A stretch of 48,128 bases of DNA, from assembly GCA_905478925.1 (NCBI GenBank), contig CAJQKQ010000034.1:1-48128 (forward strand). The letters are read 5' to 3'. The notes beneath the pieces are model-generated. The model saw nothing but the letters and a program-made list of their open reading frames with translations. It did no database searches and was not told the origin of the DNA. The position numbers were made by a program, and so were the translations under genes. Source of the DNA: an uncultured Verrucomicrobiales bacterium (GTDB taxonomy: Bacteria; Verrucomicrobiota; Verrucomicrobiia; Verrucomicrobiales; Akkermansiaceae). This document shows, piece by piece, positions 40,639-48,128 of this stretch. How positions within the stretch are numbered: position 1 is the stretch's first letter; each line of letters begins with the position of its first letter.

Positions 40639-40692
40639 ATAGCTCCCCCGGACATCACAAACCACATCGAAAACACTACCTAATTCGAATCC

Positions 40693-41484
40693 ATGAAATC
40701 CGCACGATTCCGCTACAACCTCGGCCTTCTAGGCCTTCTGTCACTTGTTCAAATCCCAATGCTGCATGCCGGTGAGCCGGAACCTGTTGAGATAGCTCCC
40801 GCACCGATATCGGAGGACTCCTGGCAGTTTAGCATTACCCCCTACGGCTGGCTTTCGGGACTGGAAGGAAAGGTCGGGATTGGTGGCAACGTTGCCGATG
40901 TCGACATGTCGTTCGGAGATGTCCTCGATACTCTCGACATGGCATTGATGTTGTCCATGGAAGCCCGCAAAGGCCGCTGGGGCTTTCTGCTCGACGGACT
41001 TTGGCTGAAGCTCTCGGCAGATGCGAGCATCCCTGCTCCCAATATCCAGGGAGCCGAGGTCGATATCGAGGAACTCCGCCTCGCTCCCATGGTGAGCTAT
41101 CGAGTCATAGAAGGGAATACCGACTTTGATGTTCTCTTCGGGCTCCAGTATTTCAGTCTCGACACCGATCTAGCTGTCACCAACACCGCTGGTGCCGTCG
41201 CAACGGTCGGCAGGAAAGAAGACTGGCTGGATCCTATGATCGGATTCCGCGTCAACCACCAACTAGCAGGCAATTGGTCGCTGCTCGGCCGCGCCGACAT
41301 CGGGGGCTTCGGGGCAGGTTCCGACCTTACCTGGCAGGCATTCGGGGTGGTAGGCTACAGCTGGAACGAATGTTCAACCGCCTACGTCGGATATCGTCAT
41401 CTGGATATTGACTACAACCGTGACGGATTCATCTATGATGCCTCCACATCCGGTCCCGTCATCGGATACAGCTACTCGTTCTGA
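40693..41484 (+). CDS. Outer-membrane beta-barrel protein
   Basis: 263 residues with a signal peptide ending HAGEPEP. Repeated strand pairs are visible: WQFSITPYGWLSGLEGKVGI; GFLLDGLWLKLSADA; LAPMVSYRVIEG; VLFGLQYFSLD; SLLGRADIGGFGAGS; CSTAYVGYRHLDIDYNRDGF. It closes with VIGYSYSF (terminal F), as for barrel insertion by Bam. It resembles OmpW / surface-antigen-type eight-strand barrels. It starts 54 nt after its neighbour barrel gene; the two may be co-transcribed with the SYLF gene. Confidence 0.8.
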   Translation: MKSARFRYNLGLLGLLSLVQIPMLHAGEPEPVEIAPAPISEDSWQFSITPYGWLSGLEGKVGIGGNVADVDMSFGDVLDTLDMALMLSMEARKGRWGFLLDGLWLKLSADASIPAPNIQGAEVDIEELRLAPMVSYRVIEGNTDFDVLFGLQYFSLDTDLAVTNTAGAVATVGRKEDWLDPMIGFRVNHQLAGNWSLLGRADIGGFGAGSDLTWQAFGVVGYSWNECSTAYVGYRHLDIDYNRDGFIYDASTSGPVIGYSYSF

Positions 41485-41542
41485 CGAGTGGCGTCGCCGA
41501 GAAAGGCACTCAGGAAACAGCATTCCAAACTGACCAGAAAAC

Positions 41543-42121
41543 ATGAAAACCCTATATCTCTTTTGTTCTCTCCTTTCCGCATGTGCGCTGCTTCCAAGTT
41601 GCACAACGAATGACCCGGTCACCGGCATGATCGCGGCGAACTCCAGTGCACGGAAGATCAACAGCGACTCCCGTGCCGCGCTAGCTCATCTCTATTCTAC
41701 GAATCCCCGGGCCAGGAAGCTCGGCTCCAGGGCCAAGGGTGTCCTTGTTTTCCCGAACGTGACCAAAGCCGGTTTCATTGTCGGTGGACAGGTCGGTCAG
41801 GGAGCCCTGTTTCGTTCCGATAGGCAGACTGCGTATTACCAGACGACAGCAGTTTCCTACGGCTTGCAGGCCGGTGCGCAGAAATTCGGGTATGCACTGT
41901 TCCTGATGAACGATGACTCGCTGCGACAGCTTTACAAATCGGGAGGATGGGAGGTTGGCGGATCACCCAGCCTCGTGGTGATCGACGAGGGTATCTCCGG
42001 TTCCCTGACCACGACCACGATGAAGAGCGGCACCTACGCGGTCTTTTTTAACCAGCGCGGACTCATGGCCGGCCTGGGTCTGCAGGGAACCAAGATCACC
42101 CAGATCAGTCCCGAGCCCTGA
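41543..42121 (+). CDS. SYLF (Ysc84-type) lipid-binding lipoprotein
   Basis: 192 residues. Lipobox LPSC in the signal peptide. The SYLF domain is recognised by NPRARKLGSRAKGVLVFPNV, TKAGFIVGGQVGQGALF, AVSYGLQAGAQKFGYALFLM, WEVGGSPSLVVID and the closing strand NQRGLMAGLGLQGTKI. SYLF domains bind phospholipids. It follows the two outer-membrane proteins at a 58-nt gap, so an envelope role is likely. The 256-nt gap after it holds no gene. Confidence 0.87.
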   Translation: MKTLYLFCSLLSACALLPSCTTNDPVTGMIAANSSARKINSDSRAALAHLYSTNPRARKLGSRAKGVLVFPNVTKAGFIVGGQVGQGALFRSDRQTAYYQTTAVSYGLQAGAQKFGYALFLMNDDSLRQLYKSGGWEVGGSPSLVVIDEGISGSLTTTTMKSGTYAVFFNQRGLMAGLGLQGTKITQISPEP

Positions 42122-42377
42122 ATTCGGACTGGGAATGGTCGCGTACTATCGATGGGGTGGCGCTAGGGAATCGACGCGAACTTGACGTCGAATTTTCGGT
42201 GACTGCGTGCGGCATGCTCCGACGCTTGAATCCCCGCCCACGAGTCCTCAACGAAGTTGAGCTAACACTTTTTCAGAAAAGAATTAGACAAGGGAGAAGT
42301 TTGACGATAAATTGCACGCTTGGAATAAGTGAGGATCTGTAAGGAAAGCCAAATAAAATCACCAATTGCCCGATAAT

Positions 42378-43910
42378 ATGAGAATGAAAAAAATACACCT
42401 AATGGTGCTAGCCGGCTTGGGAATGGTCGTTACTGCGACCGCCCAAGATAAGAAGCCGAACATCGTCATCATCTGGGGTGACGATATCGGCTGGAACAAC
42501 CCAAGCTGCTACAACCGTGGCATGATGGGTTACAAGACACCCAACATCGACCGGATCGCCAATGAAGGGGCGCTGTTTACCGATTGGTATGGTCAGCAAA
42601 GCTGCACCGCTGGCCGGTCCGCCTTCATTACGGGTCAGAGTCCGTTGCGGACGGGTCTCCTCAAGGTCGGCCTGCCGGGCGCGAAGGAGGGGATTTCCCC
42701 TTTGGATCCAACCATCGCGGAATTGCTTAAGAATCACGGCTACATGACCGCGCAGTATGGCAAGAACCACCTAGGCGATCTGGACAGCATGCTGCCGACC
42801 AATCATGGCTTCGACGAGTTCCTGGGTAATCTCTACCACCTCAACGCCGAGGAAGAACCGGAAAGCGCGGACTACCCGAAGGATCCTGAATTCAAGAAGA
42901 AGTATGGCCCACGAGGTGTGATTAAATCCACCTCCGACGGCAAGACAGAGGACACCGGCCCTCTCACCAAGAAGCGCATGGAGACCATCGATGACGAGAT
43001 CACCAAGGGTGCACTCGACTTTATGGATCGGGCAAATAAAGCGGAGAAGCCGTTCTTCCTCTGGTGGAACTCCAGCCGGATGCATGTCAATACCCACCTC
43101 AAGCCCGAGTCCAAAGACAAAACCGGCTTGGGTATCTATCCGGATGGCATGGTCGAGCATGACGCTCACGTCGGCGAAATCCTCGCAAAAATCGATGAAC
43201 TGGGTCTCGCTGAGAACACCATCATCATGTATTCCAGCGATAACGGCGCGGAGTGCTTTTCCTGGCCGGACGGTGGTAGTACCCCGTTTCGCAACGAGAA
43301 AAACTCGAACTGGGAAGGTGGCTACCGCGTGCCGACCGTCATCAAATGGCCGGGCGTCATCAAGCCTGGAACGATTCACAATGAAATCTTCTCCCACGAG
43401 GACATGCTCCCTACGCTGCTTGCGGCTGCAGGCGAGTCGGACGTGAAGGAGAAGCTCCTGAAAGGTCACAAAGCCGATGGCAAGGACTTCAAGGTTCACC
43501 TCGACGGTTATAACATGATGCCCTTCCTGAAGGGTGAAGCGGAGGAATCACCGCGCAAGGAGTTCTTCTACTGGACCGATGATGGTGGTCTCGCCAATCT
43601 TCGCTACAATCGCTGGAAACTGGTATTCATGGAACAGCGGGCGCATGGCTTCGATGTCTGGCAGGAACCATTGGTCACTCTGCGTGTTCCAAAACTGTTC
43701 TGCCTTCGCACCGACCCCTACGAACGCGCCGACCACGAAGCTGAAATGTACAATGTGTGGCGTTTCGAACGCCTCTACCTCCTTCTTCCCGGAGCGGCCT
43801 ACGTCGGTCAGCACCTTGCAACCTACAAGGAGTTCCCGCCGCGTCAGAAGCCAGCCAGCTTCAACTTGGATCAAATCATGAAGAGTCTTCAGGATAACTC
43901 GGGACAATAG
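42378..43910 (+). CDS. Secreted arylsulfatase (formylglycine type, S1 family)
   Basis: 510 residues from ATG 42378 with a signal peptide (IHLMVLAGLGMVVTATA). Metal site PNIVIIWGDDIGWN (D35, D36). The sulfatase signature is SCTAGRSAFITGQSPLRTG with C76, in the C-x-A-x-R form that formylglycine-generating enzyme converts. Later H/K metal and sulfate contacts are AQYGKNHLGD and MYSSDNGAE. The C-terminal domain is normal for S1 sulfatases. It hydrolyses sulfate esters, probably on algal or host polysaccharides; the substrate cannot be told. A terminator follows at 43927. Confidence 0.92.
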   Translation: MRMKKIHLMVLAGLGMVVTATAQDKKPNIVIIWGDDIGWNNPSCYNRGMMGYKTPNIDRIANEGALFTDWYGQQSCTAGRSAFITGQSPLRTGLLKVGLPGAKEGISPLDPTIAELLKNHGYMTAQYGKNHLGDLDSMLPTNHGFDEFLGNLYHLNAEEEPESADYPKDPEFKKKYGPRGVIKSTSDGKTEDTGPLTKKRMETIDDEITKGALDFMDRANKAEKPFFLWWNSSRMHVNTHLKPESKDKTGLGIYPDGMVEHDAHVGEILAKIDELGLAENTIIMYSSDNGAECFSWPDGGSTPFRNEKNSNWEGGYRVPTVIKWPGVIKPGTIHNEIFSHEDMLPTLLAAAGESDVKEKLLKGHKADGKDFKVHLDGYNMMPFLKGEAEESPRKEFFYWTDDGGLANLRYNRWKLVFMEQRAHGFDVWQEPLVTLRVPKLFCLRTDPYERADHEAEMYNVWRFERLYLLLPGAAYVGQHLATYKEFPPRQKPASFNLDQIMKSLQDNSGQ

Positions 43911-43926
43911 AATATTCCAACACCTT

Positions 43927-43966
43927 CCGCCGTCCGCTGCAGCCGCAGCGGGCGGCGTTTCTCTTT
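43927..43966 (+). terminator. Rho-independent terminator of the sulfatase gene
   Basis: CCGCCGTCCGCTGC-AGCC-GCAGCGGGCGGCG pairs over 13 positions with one G-T, followed by TTTCTCTTTT. It lies 17 nt after the stop. Confidence 0.82.
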
Positions 43967-44104
43967 TGTTCCAGCCTCCCCATCTGAGGCGAACATATCG
44001 GTGCTCGCAACATCCGCATCTGCACCCCGATTAAACGATTCCCTCCCAGTCGTGGGACTTTCTACCCTCACCACCATCATACCCCGCCTCTTTGCGAAGA
44101 TGAA

Positions 44105-44362
44105 TTCCTGCTCGCCTTCTGCTTCGGCCTGTTCGTAATATTCAAAATCATGGAAAAAGACTACGAGGCGGCTGTAATCTGCTCCGAGTTCGGCGGTATT
44201 TTACTGGGGTCCACCCCCACCGCGATGGCGAATATGACCGCCGTAGCCAAGCGCTATGGCGCCGCCTACAAGGCCTTTATCATCGTCCCGCTGGTCTGCG
44301 GATTCTTCGTCGAGATTGCCAATTCACTGATCATGGAAGCTTTTCTCGGATGGTTCAGCTGA
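44105..44362 (+). pseudogene. gltS: Sodium/glutamate symporter C-terminal remnant
   Basis: The open frame reads FLLAFCFGLFVIFKIMEKDY, EAAVICSEFGGILLGSTPTA, MANMTAVAKRYGAAYKAFII, VPLVCGFFVEIANSL: the last ~85 residues of GltS, including its TPTA-ANMTAV signature. No N-terminal part exists; upstream is the sulfatase terminator. The ATG at 44150 is only an internal methionine. It lies 24 nt before the phosphatase gene. Confidence 0.75.
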
Positions 44363-44386
44363 ATCGTAATCCTAACAATAACTAAC

Positions 44387-46090
44387 ATGAAAACTACCAT
44401 CTCTCGCGCCCTTCTCGCTACTGTAATTGTTGGTGCGATGACTTTCGTCGCAGCCCCAGCAGCAGAAACTCCGCCCAAGCTCATCCTTCAGATCACGGTG
44501 GATCAACTCCGTGGTGATCTGCCGGGCCGTTACCTTCCGCAAATGGGTGAGGGCGGCTTCCGCTACCTACTGGATAACGGTGTGGTTTTTGCCAATGCAC
44601 ACCACGCACACGCCAACACCGAAACGATCGTCGGTCATGCAACCCTCGCCACCGGCGCCCATCCAGCGGTTCACGGTATGGTCGGTAATGTCTGGCTGGA
44701 TCGCACCACCGGGCAAATGACCTACAATATCGAGGACGATCGTTATCCGCTGCTCGGCACCGGAGCCGACGTGGACAAGAAGACCGAAATCGATCCGACC
44801 CAGAAAGTTGCGAACACGGATGGGCGCTCCCCGGCCGCCATCCTTTCCTCGACCTTCAGCGACGAACTTGCGATCTACACCGCAGGCCGTTCCAAGGTCT
44901 TTGGCGTTTCGGTAAAGGACAGAGGAGCCATCTCCATGGCCGGCCACGCTGGGAAGGCCTTCTGGTTTTCGAAACAGAAGGCAGAATTCGTCACCAGCAG
45001 TTTCTATTACGAGAAATATCCGGAGTGGGTCACGGCCTTCAACGCCACCAAACCTGTCGCACGCTATGGCGACACGAATTGGGAGCTTCTCAATAAACCG
45101 GAAAGCTACCTATTCGGCGATAAGGACGACCAGGAATGGGAGACCGCCTTCGGTAGCTTCGGTCGTGTGTTTCCGCATCCCTACGGCCCTGCGGACGGCA
45201 AATACTTCACCACCCTCCTGACGCTCAGTCCGGCCGGTGACGAACTGACCCTCGACTTCGCCAAGACCCTCATCGAGAACGAGGAGATTGGTGTGGATGA
45301 GGTAACCGACTACCTGTCCGTCAGTTTCTCCTCCACCGATTATGTCGGGCATATTTTCGGGCCATCCAGCCTTGAGCAGGAAGATAATTTGCTGCGCCTT
45401 GACCGCACCATCGCGGATCTCCTTGCCTTCGTGAACCAGAAGGTGGGTTTAAAGAACACCCTCATCGTGCTCTCCGCAGATCACGGCGCCCCGGAAGCTC
45501 CGGGAAACCTGAACCAATACGGAATCGAATCCGCCTACGTGAACCCTGACGACTGGGACAAAGAAGCGGCGATTGCCGATCTCAAGAAGCGCTTCGGGAT
45601 CGGCAAGGAGCTCATCACTCAATATTTTCACCCCTACGTTTATCTGAATCGTGAGATCATTGCGGAGAAGGGACTGAACCAAGCCGAGGTCGAAGAAGCG
45701 GTCGCGGAAGAACTGACGAAATTCAAGGGCGTCGCGATGGCAGTCTCCAGCACCGCGCTGATGGAAGGACGGATTTCCGAGACGGACATCACCCGCTCAA
45801 TTTTGAACAACCACAATGCGAAGCGCTCCGGTGACGTGTTCGTAGTCTTTGAGCCTCACCACTTTATCAACGACTTCGATGGCCTAGAGGTCTCCTGCAC
45901 CCACGGTTCTCCTTGGCGTTACGACACCTTCGTGCCGCTTGTCTTTGTCAGCCCCAGACTCAAACCTCAGCAAATCTACCGCGAAGTCCAGACCATCGAC
46001 GTGGCCACCACGCTCTCCGCGATCATCGGTGCCAAGCCCCCCTCGGGTGCCAGTGGAAAAATCCTTCCCGAAGCGATCGGATCTCGTTGA
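44387..46090 (+). CDS. PafA-type alkaline phosphatase / phosphodiesterase family protein
   Basis: 567 residues with a signal peptide ending PAAE. This is the alkaline-phosphatase superfamily, type I phosphodiesterase branch. Metal aspartate D39 lies in ITVDQLRGD; the nucleophile loop NTETIVGHATLATG has T80 ahead of GH as in PafA-like enzymes. The later metal residues are SFSSTDYVGHIFG, VLSADHGA and the distal THGSPW histidine. Probably a periplasmic or outer-membrane phosphomonoesterase with broad substrates. The pairing with a sulfatase hints at release of sulfate and phosphate from organic matter. Confidence 0.87.
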   Translation: MKTTISRALLATVIVGAMTFVAAPAAETPPKLILQITVDQLRGDLPGRYLPQMGEGGFRYLLDNGVVFANAHHAHANTETIVGHATLATGAHPAVHGMVGNVWLDRTTGQMTYNIEDDRYPLLGTGADVDKKTEIDPTQKVANTDGRSPAAILSSTFSDELAIYTAGRSKVFGVSVKDRGAISMAGHAGKAFWFSKQKAEFVTSSFYYEKYPEWVTAFNATKPVARYGDTNWELLNKPESYLFGDKDDQEWETAFGSFGRVFPHPYGPADGKYFTTLLTLSPAGDELTLDFAKTLIENEEIGVDEVTDYLSVSFSSTDYVGHIFGPSSLEQEDNLLRLDRTIADLLAFVNQKVGLKNTLIVLSADHGAPEAPGNLNQYGIESAYVNPDDWDKEAAIADLKKRFGIGKELITQYFHPYVYLNREIIAEKGLNQAEVEEAVAEELTKFKGVAMAVSSTALMEGRISETDITRSILNNHNAKRSGDVFVVFEPHHFINDFDGLEVSCTHGSPWRYDTFVPLVFVSPRLKPQQIYREVQTIDVATTLSAIIGAKPPSGASGKILPEAIGSR

Positions 46091-46128
46091 AAATTTTTGA
46101 ACACTTCTCACAGAAAAGCTCACACAAC

Positions 46129-47088
<960 letters not shown>

Positions 47089-47146
47089 CGAAAGGCATTT
47101 TGAACAGAAGCAAGCAAAGGCAGCAAAGCTAAGATCCCAACATATC

Positions 47147-47314
47147 ATGAGCACTTCTCTTTCTCCGCGCTCTTCGCGTCCTTCTGTTCAAGACTCGAAG
47201 GCGCAAGTCAGCATCACGTTTGACGATCTGATCCTGTGGTGTCGGTGTAAATTGAATAGAAGGAAGAAAAGTTTGAAACAAGGCATTCAAGTCATGGGCA
47301 TTGTGCTATTCTAA
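47147..47314 (+). pseudogene. Probable DUF58 gene 5' fragment, interrupted
   Basis: ATG 47147 opens MSTSLSPRSSRPSVQDSKAQ, VSITFDDLILWCRCKLN. Position right after moxR and the 'AxVSxxFDDLI' opening fit the N-terminus of a DUF58 partner. After ~47240 it departs from the related copies at 47753 and 47939 and stops at 47314. The assignment rests mainly on context. Its 5' end lies in a TTGAACAGAAG / CTTCTGTTCAA inverted repeat. Confidence 0.4.
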
Positions 47315-47321
47315 TTTTTTT

Positions 47322-47756
47322 ATGCATCCAAAGTTCCAACGTGCAAATGAGCTGACCCGCCGAGTGATTGGGGCGGCGATCGAAGTGCATCGGCTCAAAG
47401 GGCCGGGACTGATTGAGTCCATCTATGAGAAGTGCCTTCTGCGAGAGCTCCACTTGGAGAACATTCCAGCGAAACAACAGGTCGTCGTGCCCGTCGAATA
47501 CAAAGGACTCGTCTTCGATGAACCACTGAAGCTCGACCTATTCGTGGACGATTGCCTGATTCTCGAACTCAAGGCGGTAGTTAAAGTCCTGCCGATTCAC
47601 AAGGCGCAACTACTAAGCTACATGAAGTTGATGGATGTGCCGTTGGGGCTTCTCATCAACTTCCACGAACTGCGTTTGGTGGATGGCGTTCAGCGCCTGG
47701 TTCTTCCTGGTGCCGATGGTTCGGCGGAAGCAAGCAAAGGCCACAAAATATCATGA
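47322..47756 (+). CDS. GxxExxY-family protein
   Basis: 144 residues. The name-giving motif is GPGLIESIYEKCL in a helix, preceded by ELTRRVIGAAIEVHRLKGPG. Then come LKLDLFVDDCLILELKAVVK, IHKAQLLSYMKLMDVPLGLL and INFHELRLVDGVQRLVLP. The D-x-ELK arrangement resembles the PD-(D/E)xK nuclease core, as noted for the family (PF13366). Function unknown. Its last codons (SAEASKGHKIS) are encoded by repeat sequence, and it separates broken copies of the putative DUF58 start, so it may have arrived as an insertion. The start is ATG 47322; a GTG at 47301 is in frame. Confidence 0.85.
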   Translation: MHPKFQRANELTRRVIGAAIEVHRLKGPGLIESIYEKCLLRELHLENIPAKQQVVVPVEYKGLVFDEPLKLDLFVDDCLILELKAVVKVLPIHKAQLLSYMKLMDVPLGLLINFHELRLVDGVQRLVLPGADGSAEASKGHKIS

Positions 47757-48128
47757 CCAATTCTCTTTCTCCGCGCTCTTTGCGTCCTTCTGTTCAAAAC
47801 TCGGAGGCGCAAGTCAGCACCACGTTCGACGAGTTGATCCTGTGGTTGAGTTACTGCTCCGGACGGTGGTCGCGGTCTGACAGAAGGTATTTTGAACAGA
47901 AGCAAGCAAAGGCAGCAAAGCAAAGGCCACAAAATATCATGACCAATTCTCTTTCTCCGCGCTCTTTGCGTCCTTCTGTTCAAAACTCGGAGGCGCAAGT
48001 CAGCACCACGTTCGACGAGTTGATCCTGTGGTTGAGTTACTGCTCCGGACGGTGGTCGCGGTCTGACAGAAGGTATTTTGAACAGAAGCAAGCAAAGGCA
48101 GCAAAGCAAAGGCCACAAAATATCATGA
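47753..48128 (+). repeat. 186-bp tandem repeat fusing moxR 3' end and the putative DUF58 5' end
   Basis: Units begin with ATGACCAATTCTCTTTCTCC at 47753 and 47939, and a third starts at 48125. The two complete units look identical. Each holds the DUF58-like start (LSPRSLRPSVQNSEAQVST), then a copy of the moxR end (LLLRTVVAV-stop in another frame), then the spacer TTTTGAACAGAAGCAAGC. Because 186 is divisible by three, the ATG frame stays open across all units and leaves the window. Confidence 0.9.
47753..48128 (+). CDS. Open frame across the tandem repeats, partial at the right edge
   Basis: From ATG 47753 the frame MTNSLSPRSLRPSVQNSEAQ - FDELILWLSYCSGRWSRSDR - RYFEQKQAKAAKQRPQNI is continuous and repeats every 62 residues. 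If the last unit joins an intact DUF58 gene beyond the window, its product could carry an extended repetitive N-terminus, or translation may begin at the last ATG. It has no known domain in what is visible. It may simply be an open frame created by duplication. Confidence 0.35.
   Translation, partial: MTNSLSPRSLRPSVQNSEAQVSTTFDELILWLSYCSGRWSRSDRRYFEQKQAKAAKQRPQNIMTNSLSPRSLRPSVQNSEAQVSTTFDELILWLSYCSGRWSRSDRRYFEQKQAKAAKQRPQNIM

Noticed and set aside
39718..40665. Minus-strand open frame of ~315 codons opposite the outer-membrane protein
   Set aside because: No motifs and no sensible start; the plus strand has a signal peptide and barrel pattern.
42157..42342. Small open frame between the SYLF and sulfatase genes
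   Set aside because: No ribosome site, no motif, and composition like the surrounding gap.
47753..48128. Direct repeats considered as a CRISPR array
   Set aside because: Units of 186 bp are contiguous and identical without variable spacers; no cas genes are nearby.

Overview
The window looks like a chromosomal piece of a Verrucomicrobiota bacterium, probably Verrucomicrobiales / Akkermansiaceae-like. That is an inference from gene families, not from a marker gene. The signs are: a giant ThuA + 'membrane-bound dehydrogenase' + cytochrome c protein of PVC type; a PEP-CTERM protein with the short verrucomicrobial sorting tail; a formylglycine sulfatase; a seven-gene MoxR/DUF58/Bat cluster; REP-associated (RAYT) transposase debris; and very many dispersed hairpin repeats in the gaps. 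Coding regions are GC-rich; the Rhs tip region and several gaps are clearly AT-richer.

Layout. 1-4.4 kb: accessory zone with an intact RAYT transposase, REP-like hairpins, an Rhs gene broken by an inserted transposase remnant but keeping its C-terminal tip and a downstream candidate lipoprotein immunity gene, then IS4-like and RAYT remnants. 4.4-12.5 kb (minus): one operon moxR - DUF58 - DUF4381 - batA - batB/C - batD - batE, mostly with 1-4 nt overlaps. 12.7-14.1 kb: SLC13-type anion transporter. 14.4-18.6 kb (minus): a NemR-like TetR repressor and a five-gene redox operon (SDR, DUF5069, flavodoxin-like reductase, SnoaL-like protein, old yellow enzyme), with TAGACC-N4-GGTCTA operators before both. 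18.6-24.7 kb: decayed secreted-protein genes, DUF3500 protein, PEP-CTERM protein, an internally deleted ISL3-type IS, a membrane protein and a long inverted repeat. 24.7-30.5 kb: three ThuA-domain proteins. 30.8-36.9 kb (minus): tag, putA, a truncated nagB and a PIG-L deacetylase. 37.3-39 kb: CAP lipoprotein, rnhB, yraN, tRNA-Leu(CAG). 39-42 kb: GNAT and SHD1 remnants, two outer-membrane beta-barrels and a SYLF lipoprotein. 42.4-46.1 kb: sulfatase, gltS remnant, PafA-type phosphatase. 46.1-48.1 kb: a second moxR, then broken copies of a probable DUF58 5' end, a GxxExxY gene, and identical 186-bp tandem units running off the right edge.

How the genes work together. The Bat operon encodes an AAA+ chaperone with VWA, TPR and membrane partners, likely an envelope or stress complex. 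The NemR-like operon reads as an electrophile-detoxification regulon, tied together by recognisable operators. The ThuA / dehydrogenase / sulfatase genes point to a polysaccharide-degrading lifestyle. The many truncated genes (Rhs, IS4, RAYT, GDSL, ISL3, P450, nagB, GNAT, SHD1, gltS, DUF58) show a region heavily reworked by deletion, nearly always next to dispersed hairpin repeats.
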